Positions 25,045-35,582 of a stretch of 64,000 nt of DNA are shown here, piece after piece (the first letter of the stretch is position 1; the number at the start of each line of letters is the position of its first letter). The DNA is from Pomacea canaliculata. Its lineage: Eukaryota; Mollusca; Gastropoda; Architaenioglossa; Ampullariidae. Under the pieces are notes generated by a model, which saw only the letters and a list, made by a program, of their open reading frames with translations, did no database searches and was not told the origin of the DNA. The stretch lies in contig NC_037595.1 in assembly GCF_003073045.1 (NCBI RefSeq), forward strand, positions 8,297,509 to 8,361,508, given 5' to 3'. The translations under genes and the position numbers were made by a program.

Positions 25045-27080
25045 TTACATTGCGTGGTAATTGGATTTCTTCTTCATGTTGTAACAGCGGACGGCAACAA
25101 AGATGATGATGGCCACTCCAGCTGCCACCGCCATGCCGCCGAAGAAGGAGGCCACGCTGAAGGAGTTTCCTTTCTGAGGCTGTGCCGTCGTCGAAGCCGT
25201 CGTCCCCGTTGACAAATGCGAGGTGGTGGGGCTCGTGACGGTCGTAATGTTGCCGTGCTGTGTGACGTTGCTGTGGAGTGTGGTCTCTCCAGTGACGTTG
25301 CTGTGGAGTGTGGTGGTCTCTCCAGTGACGTTGCTGTGGAGTGTGGTGGTCTCTCCAGTGACGTTGCTGTGGAGTGTGGTGGTCTCTCCAGTGACGTTGC
25401 TGTGTGTGGTGGTCTCTCCGGTGACGTTGCTGTGTGTGGTGGTCTCTCCAGTGACGTTGCTGTGGAGTGTGGTGGTCTCTCCAGTGACGTTGCTGTGTGT
25501 GGTGGTCTCTCCAGTGACGTTGCTGTGTGTGGTGGTCTCTCCAGTGACGTTGCTGTGGTGTGTGGTGTTTTCGGCCTTGGCACCATAGGAATCTGCAAGA
25601 AGGGCCATATTTGCTTCTACAGAAGCGCCTGAAAAAAAATATCAGCATCATTTATACGTCATCGTGATAGTAGGATTGTAAGACAACGGAAACGGAAGCA
25701 TCCCATCATGACACTGTGCATGGTATTAAACAGTATTCAGGAAACCTTCAAGTCTTTGTCATTTGCCAGGACTGACTCAACACTGCACCACTTGGTTATA
25801 CTTGGCGAACATAATGTTTTAGAGTCACATAATCAAGCTAGATTGAAAAAGCGTATCAAAATACACGACTTTTATTTGCCTCTATTTATATGTCGTCTCT
25901 CTAAATTCCGTTGTCTCGGATCAAATAAACAGTTTATCTGTTCAGGTTTACTTAAGGAGATGAGATCGTCTGAAAAATCAAGAAAACATGAGAGTTTTTT
26001 TCGAATGGTCGCATTGATAATCGACCATTAATTAAGAGTGCCACTCGTATACCTAACAAAGTAGTAATTTACAAAGTACAGACTTGATCACTTATGTGTC
26101 TTGCAAAATGATAATAAGCAGTGAAGAGCGTCTCTTATGTAACTTAAAACTGTTGATTAACAGTGAAAAGCGTCACTTATGTGACTAACAAAGTGTGTTG
26201 TTATCGGAGCTCGTGACTAGCTAGTGGAAGACCCTTTCTCCCTTTATGGGTGGACAATGAAGGTGAATTGATGACTTTCAACGTGCTTTAAGGGAGGTCA
26301 GTGAGAAAGGGGATAGGAAAGATGGAAGAGGAGGCAGGAGAGAGAGAAAGCAAGCATAGCATGACTCCTACAAATGATTTTATACCTCCTTCTAGAGTTA
26401 TTATAAGTGGTTACCTCAAGCTACCGATCGATTGTCCGTGGCTGTCAGCACAATAAATCATCGGAAAAAAAAAAATTGCAATTCGCAGCGGTTTTTGTTT
26501 TTTTTTTATAAAAACTACAGATGAAAGTAAGCTCCGTCGAATCGCGATTATTTCCAACTAGTAATTTCCCCACATATAATAATAGTAAAATAGTATAATA
26601 CAATAAACCATATTAAAAGCCTACAGACAGAGAAACGCTGTTATCTCCCTTCTTCCAAAGCCACGTCATACACACGAGCCTAACACCTGCGCAGCTAGTC
26701 ATAAACACGCGTGCAGGACGTGCTGATGACAATGTTAATGAAAATATTGATGATATTCCCTGTTTGTCGTTTTCACTAGCTTTCGTTATCTGTCTCCATG
26801 TTATCATAAAAAGTTTACTTGAAGATAACTTTGACATTATTTTTAACGCTGCTGGCAATTTAAGAAAAGATCTTATCATTGTCTATCGCTGAAGCTACAT
26901 TATTTAGAAACTGTACTGTTTCTTGTAAATATGCATTACTGCTTGCTCCACTTTAGACATACCAACAAGCAAAGGATAATTTTTACTCAGTAAGAAGAAC
27001 TATTTACCTTCGACTTTCATCAGAGCCACGCCCCCCAGGACAAGGATTATCCACAGCATCTTCGCAGTACGATTCACCAT
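25045..27080 (-). CDS. CD164-like mucin with N-glycosylation-sequon repeats, 2 exons, 218 residues
   Basis: A second CD164/endolyn-type gene. Exons: 27008-27080 and 25045-25628, one GT-AG intron, phases fit. Residues 1-24 form a signal peptide (MVNRTAKMLWIILVLGGVAL). Residues about 50-155 are ten repeats of HSNVTGETTT or LHSNVTGETTT, each with an N-x-T sequon and threonines for O-glycans. Then comes a Ser/Thr linker, SVASFFGGMAVAAGVAIIIF as the membrane segment, and a basic tail ending NYHAM, a YxxPhi motif. The end mirrors the first gene (ASFIGGIVL...NYRTL), which supports common descent. The cysteine-rich domain is missing. Expected to be a heavily glycosylated lysosomal or surface protein. 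Other reading: an unrelated mucin with a similar tail. Confidence 0.8.
25245..25565 (-). repeat. In-frame coding minisatellite, 30/33-bp unit
   Basis: About ten copies of a unit read on the plus strand as GTGACGTTGCTGTG...GTGGTCTCTCCA. Units are 30 or 33 bp; the length change is always a whole codon (the optional Leu, or one Thr fewer in the last unit), so the mucin frame is kept. Confidence 0.9.
25629..27007. other. Intron of CD164-like gene 2
   Basis: Intronic. At about 26080-26200 a short motif similar to AGCAGTGAAGAGCGTCTCTT recurs as AACAGTGAAAAGCGTCACTT, a small decayed local repeat. Nothing else was recognised. Confidence 0.4.
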
Positions 27081-28322
27081 TTTTTATTTGTTTTTCTTTC
27101 TCCACGAATGACTGTCTTTGTCTCAAATATCAAAAGCAGAAAGAAGAGACTTTTTTCTGCACACTCAGTCGACAAACTTTTGCTCTGCTTAGCACGAGAT
27201 CTTCGCTCGCCCAAGGCAACGGCTTAAATGTGCAAGATACGCCGATACGACGTCCGCTATTCATTCAGAGGTCGGAGGTCAGAGGTCACCTGACTCACTT
27301 GCATTGTTCATCGTCCGTGGAAATGTTATGAAATGGCTTGTGACACTCCTTTTCGGTAGGATTGAGCAAGGTGGCGGGCATGTTTAAAGTTCTACGTTTA
27401 TCAGTTAGGGGCGTGTTTCGAGGGGAATTTTTAAATGTAAGATCGATTCTTGAAGACACTATTGAGTAATGATCACGTTTGAAGGGGATTACTTAGATTT
27501 TTTTTTAAAGAAAGAAATTAATTCATGCATCTTACTATTAACGATCACGCAGAGCAAATCCTGTTTGCCATGTACGTATATGGACATCCGCCACTGGTAA
27601 AACAATTGTGTTGCTGTTGATAGCAAAAGGTGAGGGTTGTGATGTGTTTGTTTGCTTGTTTTGCGCGTGCCTGTTTACAATGAAAGACAAGGCCAATGAA
27701 GATCTCGTGAGTTGGATTACAGCTATTATCACACTGATCCCGACGTTATCTTTTTTGTATGTCAGGAAATTCCTTAGTAGCCTATACTGTGATAGTAGTG
27801 AGAACACACAGTGATACCAGATAACGAGACAGTCCTGTTACAACATACCATTGTCTACATTAAGTTGTACACGATCGTCTTCGGTTATAACATTCGACGA
27901 TACACACAGCATCATCATGCATGCTTGAAAGAAAAGAATGAAAGTAACATGATCAGGGATGGAAAAACTGATAATATACAAAAGCAATAACCATCAATAA
28001 AGACATTAAGTAATCTGATAATTTAATAACATTGATAAAATAAAGATGTTACATTCATGCAGATCTTGGATTATATTAAACAGGCAAGATCATTTTTTTT
28101 AGGTCGATACTAGTGTGCGAACAATTGACGAGGTAGACCGACTAATAAGCTGGTTTCGCAATACGAGGGTTCAACGAACAGTCAAGATGGAGATACACCT
28201 TGAGATCGATTTTTTTTTTTTTTACATGAAACGTCTCCGAAAATATTCCGCGAAGGAACATTTAAAAAAAAAGCCTTAGTTGCTCCTTGATGCAAGCAGT
28301 CTGGCACGTCTGTCATCTGTAA
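27081..28322. other. Intergenic, no gene seen
   Basis: Promoter side of CD164-like gene 2 and 3' flank of VOC copy 1. AT-rich, no ORF with recognisable similarity. The last about 100 bases are duplicated at 35485-35582 as the 3' flank of VOC copy 2. Confidence 0.5.
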
Positions 28323-30895
28323 TTAACGTCCCACTGGAGCAGACTCGTATTGGCGACAAAAGTCGTCCATGGCGCCTGTTGTCCAAGGGTTCGTCTCCGG
28401 GAAGGCCGTGCTGACGGCGCCATATTGTATCAGCGCGCGCTTCAGCTTCTCGCCAGCTTGACCGTTAAACTGCACCACAGCCACATGCTCACCAGCTGGA
28501 CCATTGAACATGGAGTAGCTAAAGCCTGCCAGAGGACCGGACGTGAAAGTGAAATGGTTCTTCTGCTGGGTGGTACGTGACGCTTTGAGTTCCGAGAAGC
28601 CGTTGTCCTCCGCCACGCGCTCGATCTTGTCCACGTAGGCCGCCAGGTCAACATCGCTTCTCAAGTGGAAAGCGACGAACATGTCGTGAGGGTAAGCAGC
28701 GCTGGAGTGGTTGTGGCGTGGGCTGAAGACGGGGTCACCCAGTCGCTGTCCGTCTGTGTACAGCAACGTCTCCACCACGTAGTTGTCGAAGAGGCTGAAT
28801 CGCAGATCCAAGCGCATGTTGCCGGAATCGGAAATGTTAGCCACGCCTACCTCGCGAGGCGCTACCTGCCATGCGTCGGCATCCAGGAGTTCTTTCTGGA
28901 ACAGCATGAACTCAACGTTATCACCGTGGATGTTCACGCCTTGCAGAGGCTGCCGCAGGTCTTCGGCGCCCAGGACGGTTGTGTAAAAGTCCACAGACCG
29001 CCACAGGTCGTCCGTGCGCGTGCCGAACTGGAAGAGGCCATAGAGTTTGCCTGGCACGCCGGCCGCCCGCTTGTACTCGTTGTCCACGCGGCCAGACATG
29101 AAGGCCGTGGCCACGGCTCGTCGGCGGCAGTAATGGCGGCCCACGTTGTTGCGAAACAGCTGCGTGATGCGGTACAGCTCCAGCTGCTCACCGTTGGGGC
29201 CCTTGAAGTAGGCGAAGGACAGCCCAGAAAAGTCGCCCTGCAGGAAGGTGATACCCAGCCGCTCTTCTGGTACAGCTCGCCTCTCGGCCTCGCTATGGAC
29301 CTGCGCATAGTAGGTGTGTGCTTTCAACCTTGTAAACAGGTACTACATGCAACAAAAGAAGAGGTTTCCCAAGACGAGATCTGAACCCTGGGCAACCATT
29401 ACTGTTATGGTGCCAAGTGTATGACCCCTGCGACACCGGACCATGTCAATGGCAGAGGAGGTGCTGGATGTGGCAACAACAGAATGGAGGTAGTAGGAGT
29501 TGCAGAATGATAAAGACAACAGCAGGAATTAAAAAACACAACTTTGATATCTATGCAGTATCAAAAGTAGATAAAGAACAACAGCAAAACACCAATAATA
29601 AGAATCCTAAGACCAGGGGCAAAATGAAGAAGAGGGACAACTGCACGCCTTTCATACCTCTACAGGTCTGTTGAACTTGACCTGGGTAAGGTTCAGCTCA
29701 ACCGCTCTTGCCTCCACTTGAGCGATGTAGTGGTTGAAGTCGACGTCGTCCTGCACCCAGAAGCAGAGGTGTGGTGCAGCGATGTAGGCCGGACTAGTGT
29801 AGGGCTCCACGACGGAGAAGGCTGACCCTTGACCTGTTCCTTCTCGCTTAGTGAACTGCATCAGCTGAACGAGGCCGTTGTCGAAGACCACAAACTCAAC
29901 TCGCACCTTTAGAGACAAATTAAAAAAAAAAGCAGTCAGAAAGCAGCCTTGACATTTAACCTTGCAATGCTGCTCAAACGGATAGATGTGTATTTAAAAA
30001 CAAGCATGTCACTTCGACTAGTGTGGGTGCTTTTTCCAGTTAGAAACAAAAACAAAATAGTACCCTCATATACATACTGAAAATTCTCCTGCGAACATTG
30101 ACTTTTATTGCTGTATTTAGAAAAGCCCCGAAAGCATTATCATTTATGCTTTTTTTTTTTTTTGTTTAGTATTCTCAAAGCAAGTATAAACGTCGAAAAA
30201 AGAATCTTTGTTGATAAGATGGGGCGTTCATCTACTGTATCAGCACCAACGACCTTTTTCACATGACCGCAGCCCTCGCCCACCTCGTAGGTTCCGTCGT
30301 AGCCAATGTTGGGAACACCAACTGGTTCTGCTCCTCGTTCTCTGGCCTCTTGAAGTTCTTTGAAGAAAAAAAGTTGGTAGTGCTCGTCGCCATGGAAGCG
30401 ATGGCTCATTTCTTGTGCATGCATCCCTCCTAGAAGCTTCAAAAAAATATTGTAGAATCGTTAAGTTTCTTTTAAATCGTTGACCGCTTGCCTTCACACC
30501 AAAGAACAACGTATGATAGACCTAGCAACAGCAGGTATATTCGTATACATTTTTGAGATATTGTCGAGCATTCGATTCCACATCATGCTTACTGCGAATT
30601 AGGCCCTTCAAAACAAACAAACACTCAATCATTTCTAATAGCCGTTTGGAGGGTGGTTTAGACTGATTTCTAAGAGAAAGGTGACCGAAGAAGCGTTTAA
30701 CTGAACGAAACAGCCCACCACGTGCCTGGTGACGTCACTAACCTCAGCGTAAAACTTCAGAGATGACTCGATGTCATCGGTGGTGACGGAGATGAAGGCG
30801 ATGCCGTGTAAGTGGTTGTCAGAGTCCCCGTGTGCCAGCCAGGGGACCTCAGTGAGGATCAGCAGAGCAGCGACCACCGCCATGCGAACAGGCAT
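28323..30895 (-). CDS. Secreted VOC-fold (glyoxalase-like) protein, copy 1, 4 exons, 510 residues
   Basis: Exons: 30743-30895, 30284-30436, 29658-29906, 28323-29300; all introns are phase 0 and GT-AG. Residues 1-24 are a signal peptide (MPVRMAVVAALLILTEVPWL). The rest looks like vicinal-oxygen-chelate (glyoxalase/bleomycin-resistance fold) modules: HGIAFISVTTDDIESSLKFY at 29-51 is a typical first strand and helix, and FAYFKGPNGEQLELYRI (214-230) is a typical last strand with the Glu that in the family binds metal. The protein is an internal duplication: residues about 29-235 align with about 272-475 (FFFKELQEA with FMLFQKELLDA; VGVPNIGYDG with VGVANISDSG; VVFDNGLV with SLFDNYVV; FKGPNGEQ with MFNGPAGEH). 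Several N-glycosylation sequons fit secretion. Substrate and activity cannot be told; metal ligands are not clearly complete in the second half. Confidence 0.85.
29330..29470 (-). repeat. Possible tRNA-derived SINE in VOC copy 1 intron 3
   Basis: The minus strand carries GGTTCAGATCTCG, close to a tRNA B box, about 45 bases after a weak A-box-like stretch (TGGCACCATAACAG). The matching intron of copy 2 lacks it and has a purine-rich run instead, so it is an insertion specific to one copy. No clear ends were found. Confidence 0.3.
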
Positions 30896-31135
30896 CTTGC
30901 CGACAAGGGTGTCTTCAGGTCTGTCAGCACCTGTTCCTGCCGCGTGCTGCCCGATTTATACCTCCTGCCACGGTGAGGACTGCGAGGTCAAGTTCAAACG
31001 ACCCCAGTCAAACCTTTGACATCATCTGCTCTGTTTTCAATAGCAAGAGTGTTCTCCTCTTGTGCTCCCCTACAAACTATTTCCCAGTGACAAAGCGATT
31101 TTAACCACTTTGGCATTGATAAACTTGAACTTTCA

Positions 31136-33364
31136 TAGACATCGAAATGGAATTTGCTCATCGAGGGAAGTCTGCTTTTTTTTTCCTTAAAGGGAAAAGC
31201 TAGTCAAATGGTAAGCTGTAAATCATAGGAACTGACATTCTGAATCATATAAAATCAAAAGCTAGGTTAACAAAAGGATCATTTACTTACAATTGCATCT
31301 AAAACCGAGCTTTGGAGTGATTCATTAAATGCTGTCAGAGACTGCTCCTACAAGGAACAGAAAACAAATGAATTTGTTCGCAATGCGGTCTCCGCCCTGG
31401 TCTGTCAAGGGGAGAAAACCGGTCTGTTATGTCACTTGACACGACACCTTACCCAAGACAGTCCTCCAGGGATGTGTGGAAAAGATATCAACGGGGTAAA
31501 CAGAAAAAATGGTGACTGACAGTCATTAAGGAATGGAGTGGTTTCCAAATGGGAAACTTACTGAAACGGGTGCACTATTGCACTCCTTCACCATTGCTGC
31601 CCATTCCCCGCCTCGACTATTCACAGTTAAGAGAGAGAGGATATCTGTCTTTATTTGTGTACTGGAATCTGTACATATTCTACTGACAATGCAAACCCGT
31701 CTCAACGCGTCACGCCAAAGGAAGTTCATTCCTTTTGCGATTGAATTCCTCTATTTTTCACCTACTGAGATCGTTTGCTAGACAACGTCTTTAACGATTG
31801 CCATGTTCACACTGTGCAGTAGCTTTAGTGGAACTCTGTGTTGCTGTTTGTCTGTCACTCCAGTATTCTCCAGTTTGTTCAACTTTCCATCACTGTGCTC
31901 GTCTCATCACTGCACAATCTCCAAATCCAGGACAAAGCATTTTGACGACCCCACACAGGAGACTGTTAGCTCTCTCGAGTAAAGGTCCACAGACATCACT
32001 CGACAAGACAACACAACGTGGTGGCTTACTCAAACCGCCTCAGACTTCTGGTTTAGACAGGACCGAAATAAACGACGATTTGCAACCCACAATTCTTATT
32101 GAAAATGATTCAGAATGTCAACATTCATCATTTAAGCCCAACATACCATTTTACTTGCTTTTTCCTTTAAATTTTTTGTGGAGATGGCAGCTTGAAGAGG
32201 TTGATGGGTCCAGAGAATCTAGTGCAAGCTCGAACTTTCGACCGAAATCTTGGTGACAGTTCGTGAGAGAAGACACCTTCAGACTTAAATAAACAAATCT
32301 CTTATGGCCTCATTTCTGATGATCTGAATGCTCTGGTTGAGTTCAGATGACCTTTTTCAAAATTCAAACAAGACCAACTTCTAAAATTTGCAAGTCACTC
32401 TGTACAACAGCGGCGCATTTATACCTACATACATCTCACAACACTTAGAGGACACATTAAGCATGTTCCTTACTCACACAAGCTGCAACTGCACACTTCT
32501 CCCTATAAACCATACATGCGGCGCATGCTAACACTGCATACAATCTGTACTCACTAAATATTATTGTTTTTACAGTTAATTCCAGTTTTGATTATTCCTT
32601 CTGTGAGATACTTTTTTGTTTTGCCTTTGTGCATGGTCTTACACCATTGTTTTTACAGGTTGCATGTAGCTTGTCTCTGCACCTCTGATAATTTGTTTTA
32701 CTATCTTTATTTAATAATCAGTATTTTCCAAATTTATTATTATTATTATTAGCAACACATGAAATTTCACGTGACTTTGGTGTTGTCTCTGTTCAATCTG
32801 TCGTGCTGACCAGCTCTGACCTGCAAATGAGGTCGCTGAATGCAGACAGTTTCATACGTCCACGTGCATCTCTGTGATAAAATTTAATCCCTTCTTCTTA
32901 AGGGCAGAGAAGGACTTCCTCAATTACATTTCCCAGTAGTATAGGCGAATATTTAGGGTTAGAGACTACAGAAAGTTAAGACAGACGATGAATAGGTAGA
33001 TGGTCTCTTAGTTCTCTCTCTCTTACATACACACACACACTCGGATGGAGAAAGACGAGGAAAATGGTCAATATACTATGATGATGATGATGATGATGAT
33101 GATGGATGATAGATGATGGATGATGATGATGATGTCATTTAAGAGCCCATTCCCCCTGTGGAATTGTGTTAGTGGCAAGGTTAGTGCACTTAAATGCGTT
33201 GCTTGAAGTTACTCGCTTTACTACGGCACTATTCAAAGCAAACACTTTTATGATGACACTCAGGTTTTATTGACACAGTGTCGCCTTTTGGCCTTTCTCT
33301 GGGACTTCTTTCCACCCTGCCTAGAAGCCTAGAAGATTGGAATTAAAAAAAAAAAAACCAGCGT
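31136..33364. other. About 2.2 kb present upstream of VOC copy 1 and absent upstream of copy 2
   Basis: Sequence before (ending near 31130, GATAAACTTGAACTT) and after (from 33365, CTTGGTGAATGTCATGC) is contiguous upstream of copy 2 near 38165-38190. The extra block has no recognisable coding gene; it includes an ATT run near 32735, a GAT-rich run and a poly-A tract just before its right end at about 33345. It could be an insertion in copy 1 or a deletion from copy 2. Confidence 0.6.
33078..33134 (+). repeat. (GAT)n microsatellite
   Basis: Runs of GATGAT with one interruption (GGATGATAGATGAT). Confidence 0.9.
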
Positions 33365-34180
33365 CTTGGTGAATGTCATGCACTTGAACCAATCCTTCTT
33401 CTTGACACGGATTTAGCGTGTGGACAGCTTGAAATGTGGGTTAAGATTGTGTGTGGTGGGAAGAAGGGAAAAATGTCATTGTACTGTTACATTAAAGCCT
33501 TACGTGTGGATCTTTATGATACAAACAACGGCTTAACAATGCATAAGGACGCCAGAACATCAGTGCATTTATGGCACATCTTTATCTCTGCCCCCAATGT
33601 TCCTTCTTCTATATCGTTTAAAACTCCCTGGGACTCTTTTACAATAACTGTCCTGTCAGTTGGTCATCAAGGGTCGCAAACGAAGCTGAACTGTGGCACC
33701 AGCAACCAAACACATATACAAACGAACGTGCATAACTTATATAAATACAAGGCTTCACTTGATAAACTTTTTTAGTATTAATAATTATAATAATTAGTTG
33801 CTAAATCTTCCGGTTTCATGTTTCATGTTTGTTATCAAATTGGGATATATGGTTTTATTTGAGTCAAGCTTATTCCTGTGTGGCGTCTGTGTAGTGAAGT
33901 CCATTTCCTAACTTGACAGATTGAAAGTTCCTGTTCTGGAGAGACCATGATTAAAGTGAAAGGAGAGATAAAAGTTGCGGTGTGCCAACTGCCAGATGAC
34001 ACTTCCTCACAACATTTCCACATGCTATCTGTCTTTTGCTCTCGCATAGGACACATTGGAGTTACTTCAGTATCCAGATTGTATTCCTTTTATTTCGAGC
34101 TAATGGAGAATAGAGAAAATAAACATGCCCCAGCACAATGTACACCAACCAGTCTTAGTACCATGATCAAATCATGGATA
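33365..34180. repeat. Upstream arm of the duplicated unit, copy 1
   Basis: This segment is similar to 38170-38755: GTCATGCACTTGAACCAATC, GGTGGGAAGAAGGGAA, GAGATAAAAGTTGCGG and ATGATCAAATCATGG occur in both in the same order. Copy 1 has about 240 extra bases near 33605-33840. The small ORFs here are not conserved in frame between the arms, so it is probably non-coding flank. Confidence 0.8.
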
Positions 34181-34384
34181 AAAAATCTCCTTTGCCAAAT
34201 TCGGTGACAATTAAGCAAACAGAGTGGATTTGCATAGGTTTGAACCTCCGCCCATCACCCGACTCACCCAAGCGCACTCAGGCTCTCTGTGTTCTTTATT
34301 TATGAAGTTTGTAGCATACATCTAAGTCACAGTTTCTACAGTGAAAATTATTAATAATAATAATGACAGCGCTTCTGCTTAAGC

Positions 34385-34590
34385 CAGGGGTGGGCAATTA
34401 ATTTTCCCAAGGGCCGGATGAGAAACTGGGATCTAGAGGCCGGATGAGAAACTGGGGGTTCCAGGGGCCGGACTTCAATATAGTTAACTCAGATACCAAA
34501 ACTGTAGTATAGTATATTTACTGTGGGCGAGCCAGCGGGCGGCCGGTCAGAGACAGGAGGCGGGCCGGATCCGGCCGCGGCCGTTTGCGT
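34385..34590 (+). mobile_element. hAT-type MITE, right end lost
   Basis: It begins CAGGGGTGGGCAATTAATTT, a classical hAT terminus, followed by GGCCGGATGAGAAACTGGG twice and a GC-rich CGGGCCGGATCCGGCCGCGG block. It is related to the element at 16186-16376. No clear right terminus is seen, so it is probably truncated where other repeats begin. Confidence 0.7.
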
Positions 34591-34624
34591 GTTTAAAAGT
34601 TCGGCTCCTTCAATTTTTTTCAAT

Positions 34625-35024
34625 GGGGTCCCAGGGGGCGAAGAACAGATACAAAATTGAAGTAGTATCTGACATCGTAGCCCAATCTATTGCGGTCGTC
34701 TGCTACAAGGTGAGAGTTACTTCCCTTGCACTGAGTTTTTTTTTTTTCCCCCTTACCGGGAAGAGTTCCGTGAATCTATTTCCAAGATGTTGACAGCATA
34801 GTTAAACTCATCGTCTCAGAAACAGAAAGTGATCCCACCAAGTACAGTGAGCATAAGCTCATCACAGATGCTTGCACACTCTTGATGGCACAGAAATCTC
34901 GCCGTTTCTGACAAGACATTACGTATGTTGATTTGTTGAATTTTTTTTTTTCACATTGTGAAGGGACCCCTTAGAGTTAGTCTGGGACCCCTTAGAAATC
35001 TGAAGAAGGGGTCCCTGGGACCCC
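34625..35024. mobile_element. 400-bp element with 12-bp TIR GGGGTCCCAGGG, unclassified
   Basis: The left end is GGGGTCCCAGGGGGCG and the right end is CCCTGGGACCCC, an exact inverted repeat of 12 bases. The interior has no long ORF. Terminal inverted repeats and size fit a MITE, but no target duplication is obvious and the superfamily cannot be named with confidence. Confidence 0.55.
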
Positions 35025-35132
35025 AACGAATTTAGCCTTAGTAGAAGCCCTGTAATGATAATAATTTTATAGCCCTTTTTAAATGATTTGCTCAGAGCGC
35101 TTTATAGAAGTGATAGACATATCCACATAAAG

Positions 35133-35310
35133 CCGCGTATCTCAACCTTTTACTTGTAAAGCACCCCAAACAAAAAAAAGTACGTCCACGCATCAGTCTT
35201 AGCCAGCTAATTTCACTAATACCGATATGAGAGATGAGAAACTTTTTCTTTTTAAGTGACTATCTTTGCACCCCTCTTAGAGGTCGCGCCCCACAGGTTG
35301 AGAACCGCGG
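35133..35310. mobile_element. hAT MITE with perfect 8-bp target duplication
   Basis: The element starts CCGCGTATCTCAACCTTT and ends GGTTGAGAACCGCGG, inverted repeats of about 16 bp with one or two mismatches. ACATAAAG stands directly on both sides (35125-35132 and 35311-35318), the 8-bp target duplication typical of hAT. The GTTCTCAACC terminus is shared by several known hAT MITE families. Confidence 0.9.
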
Positions 35311-35582
35311 ACATAAAGGGAATCACTGACACCATGAATTCATATGCACACGTAGCAAACATACTTGTACAACACACATCTACCTATACACAAGGTAAAT
35401 ACAACACGCTCATAGTCAGGATGGACACAACTTGAAATGAGGGTTAAGATTGCGCGTGGTGGAAAGAAGAGCAATAATGAGAAACATGAAACGTCTACGA
35501 AAATAATCAGCGAAGGAACATTTCGAAATAAATCCTTGGTTGCTCCTTGATGCAAGCAGTCTGGCACGTCTGTCGTCTTTAA

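Noticed and set aside
25216-25632. Plus-strand ORFs opposite the mucin repeat
   Set aside because: They mirror the 30/33-bp coding repeat of the minus-strand gene, which has a signal peptide, membrane segment and fitting exon 1.
28665-29384. 239-residue plus-strand ORF
   Set aside because: Shadow of VOC exon 4 on the opposite strand; it recurs opposite copy 2 for the same reason.
33434-33775. 113-residue plus-strand ORF in the duplicated arm
   Set aside because: The paralogous arm at 38251-38439 does not keep its frame, so it is not under coding constraint.
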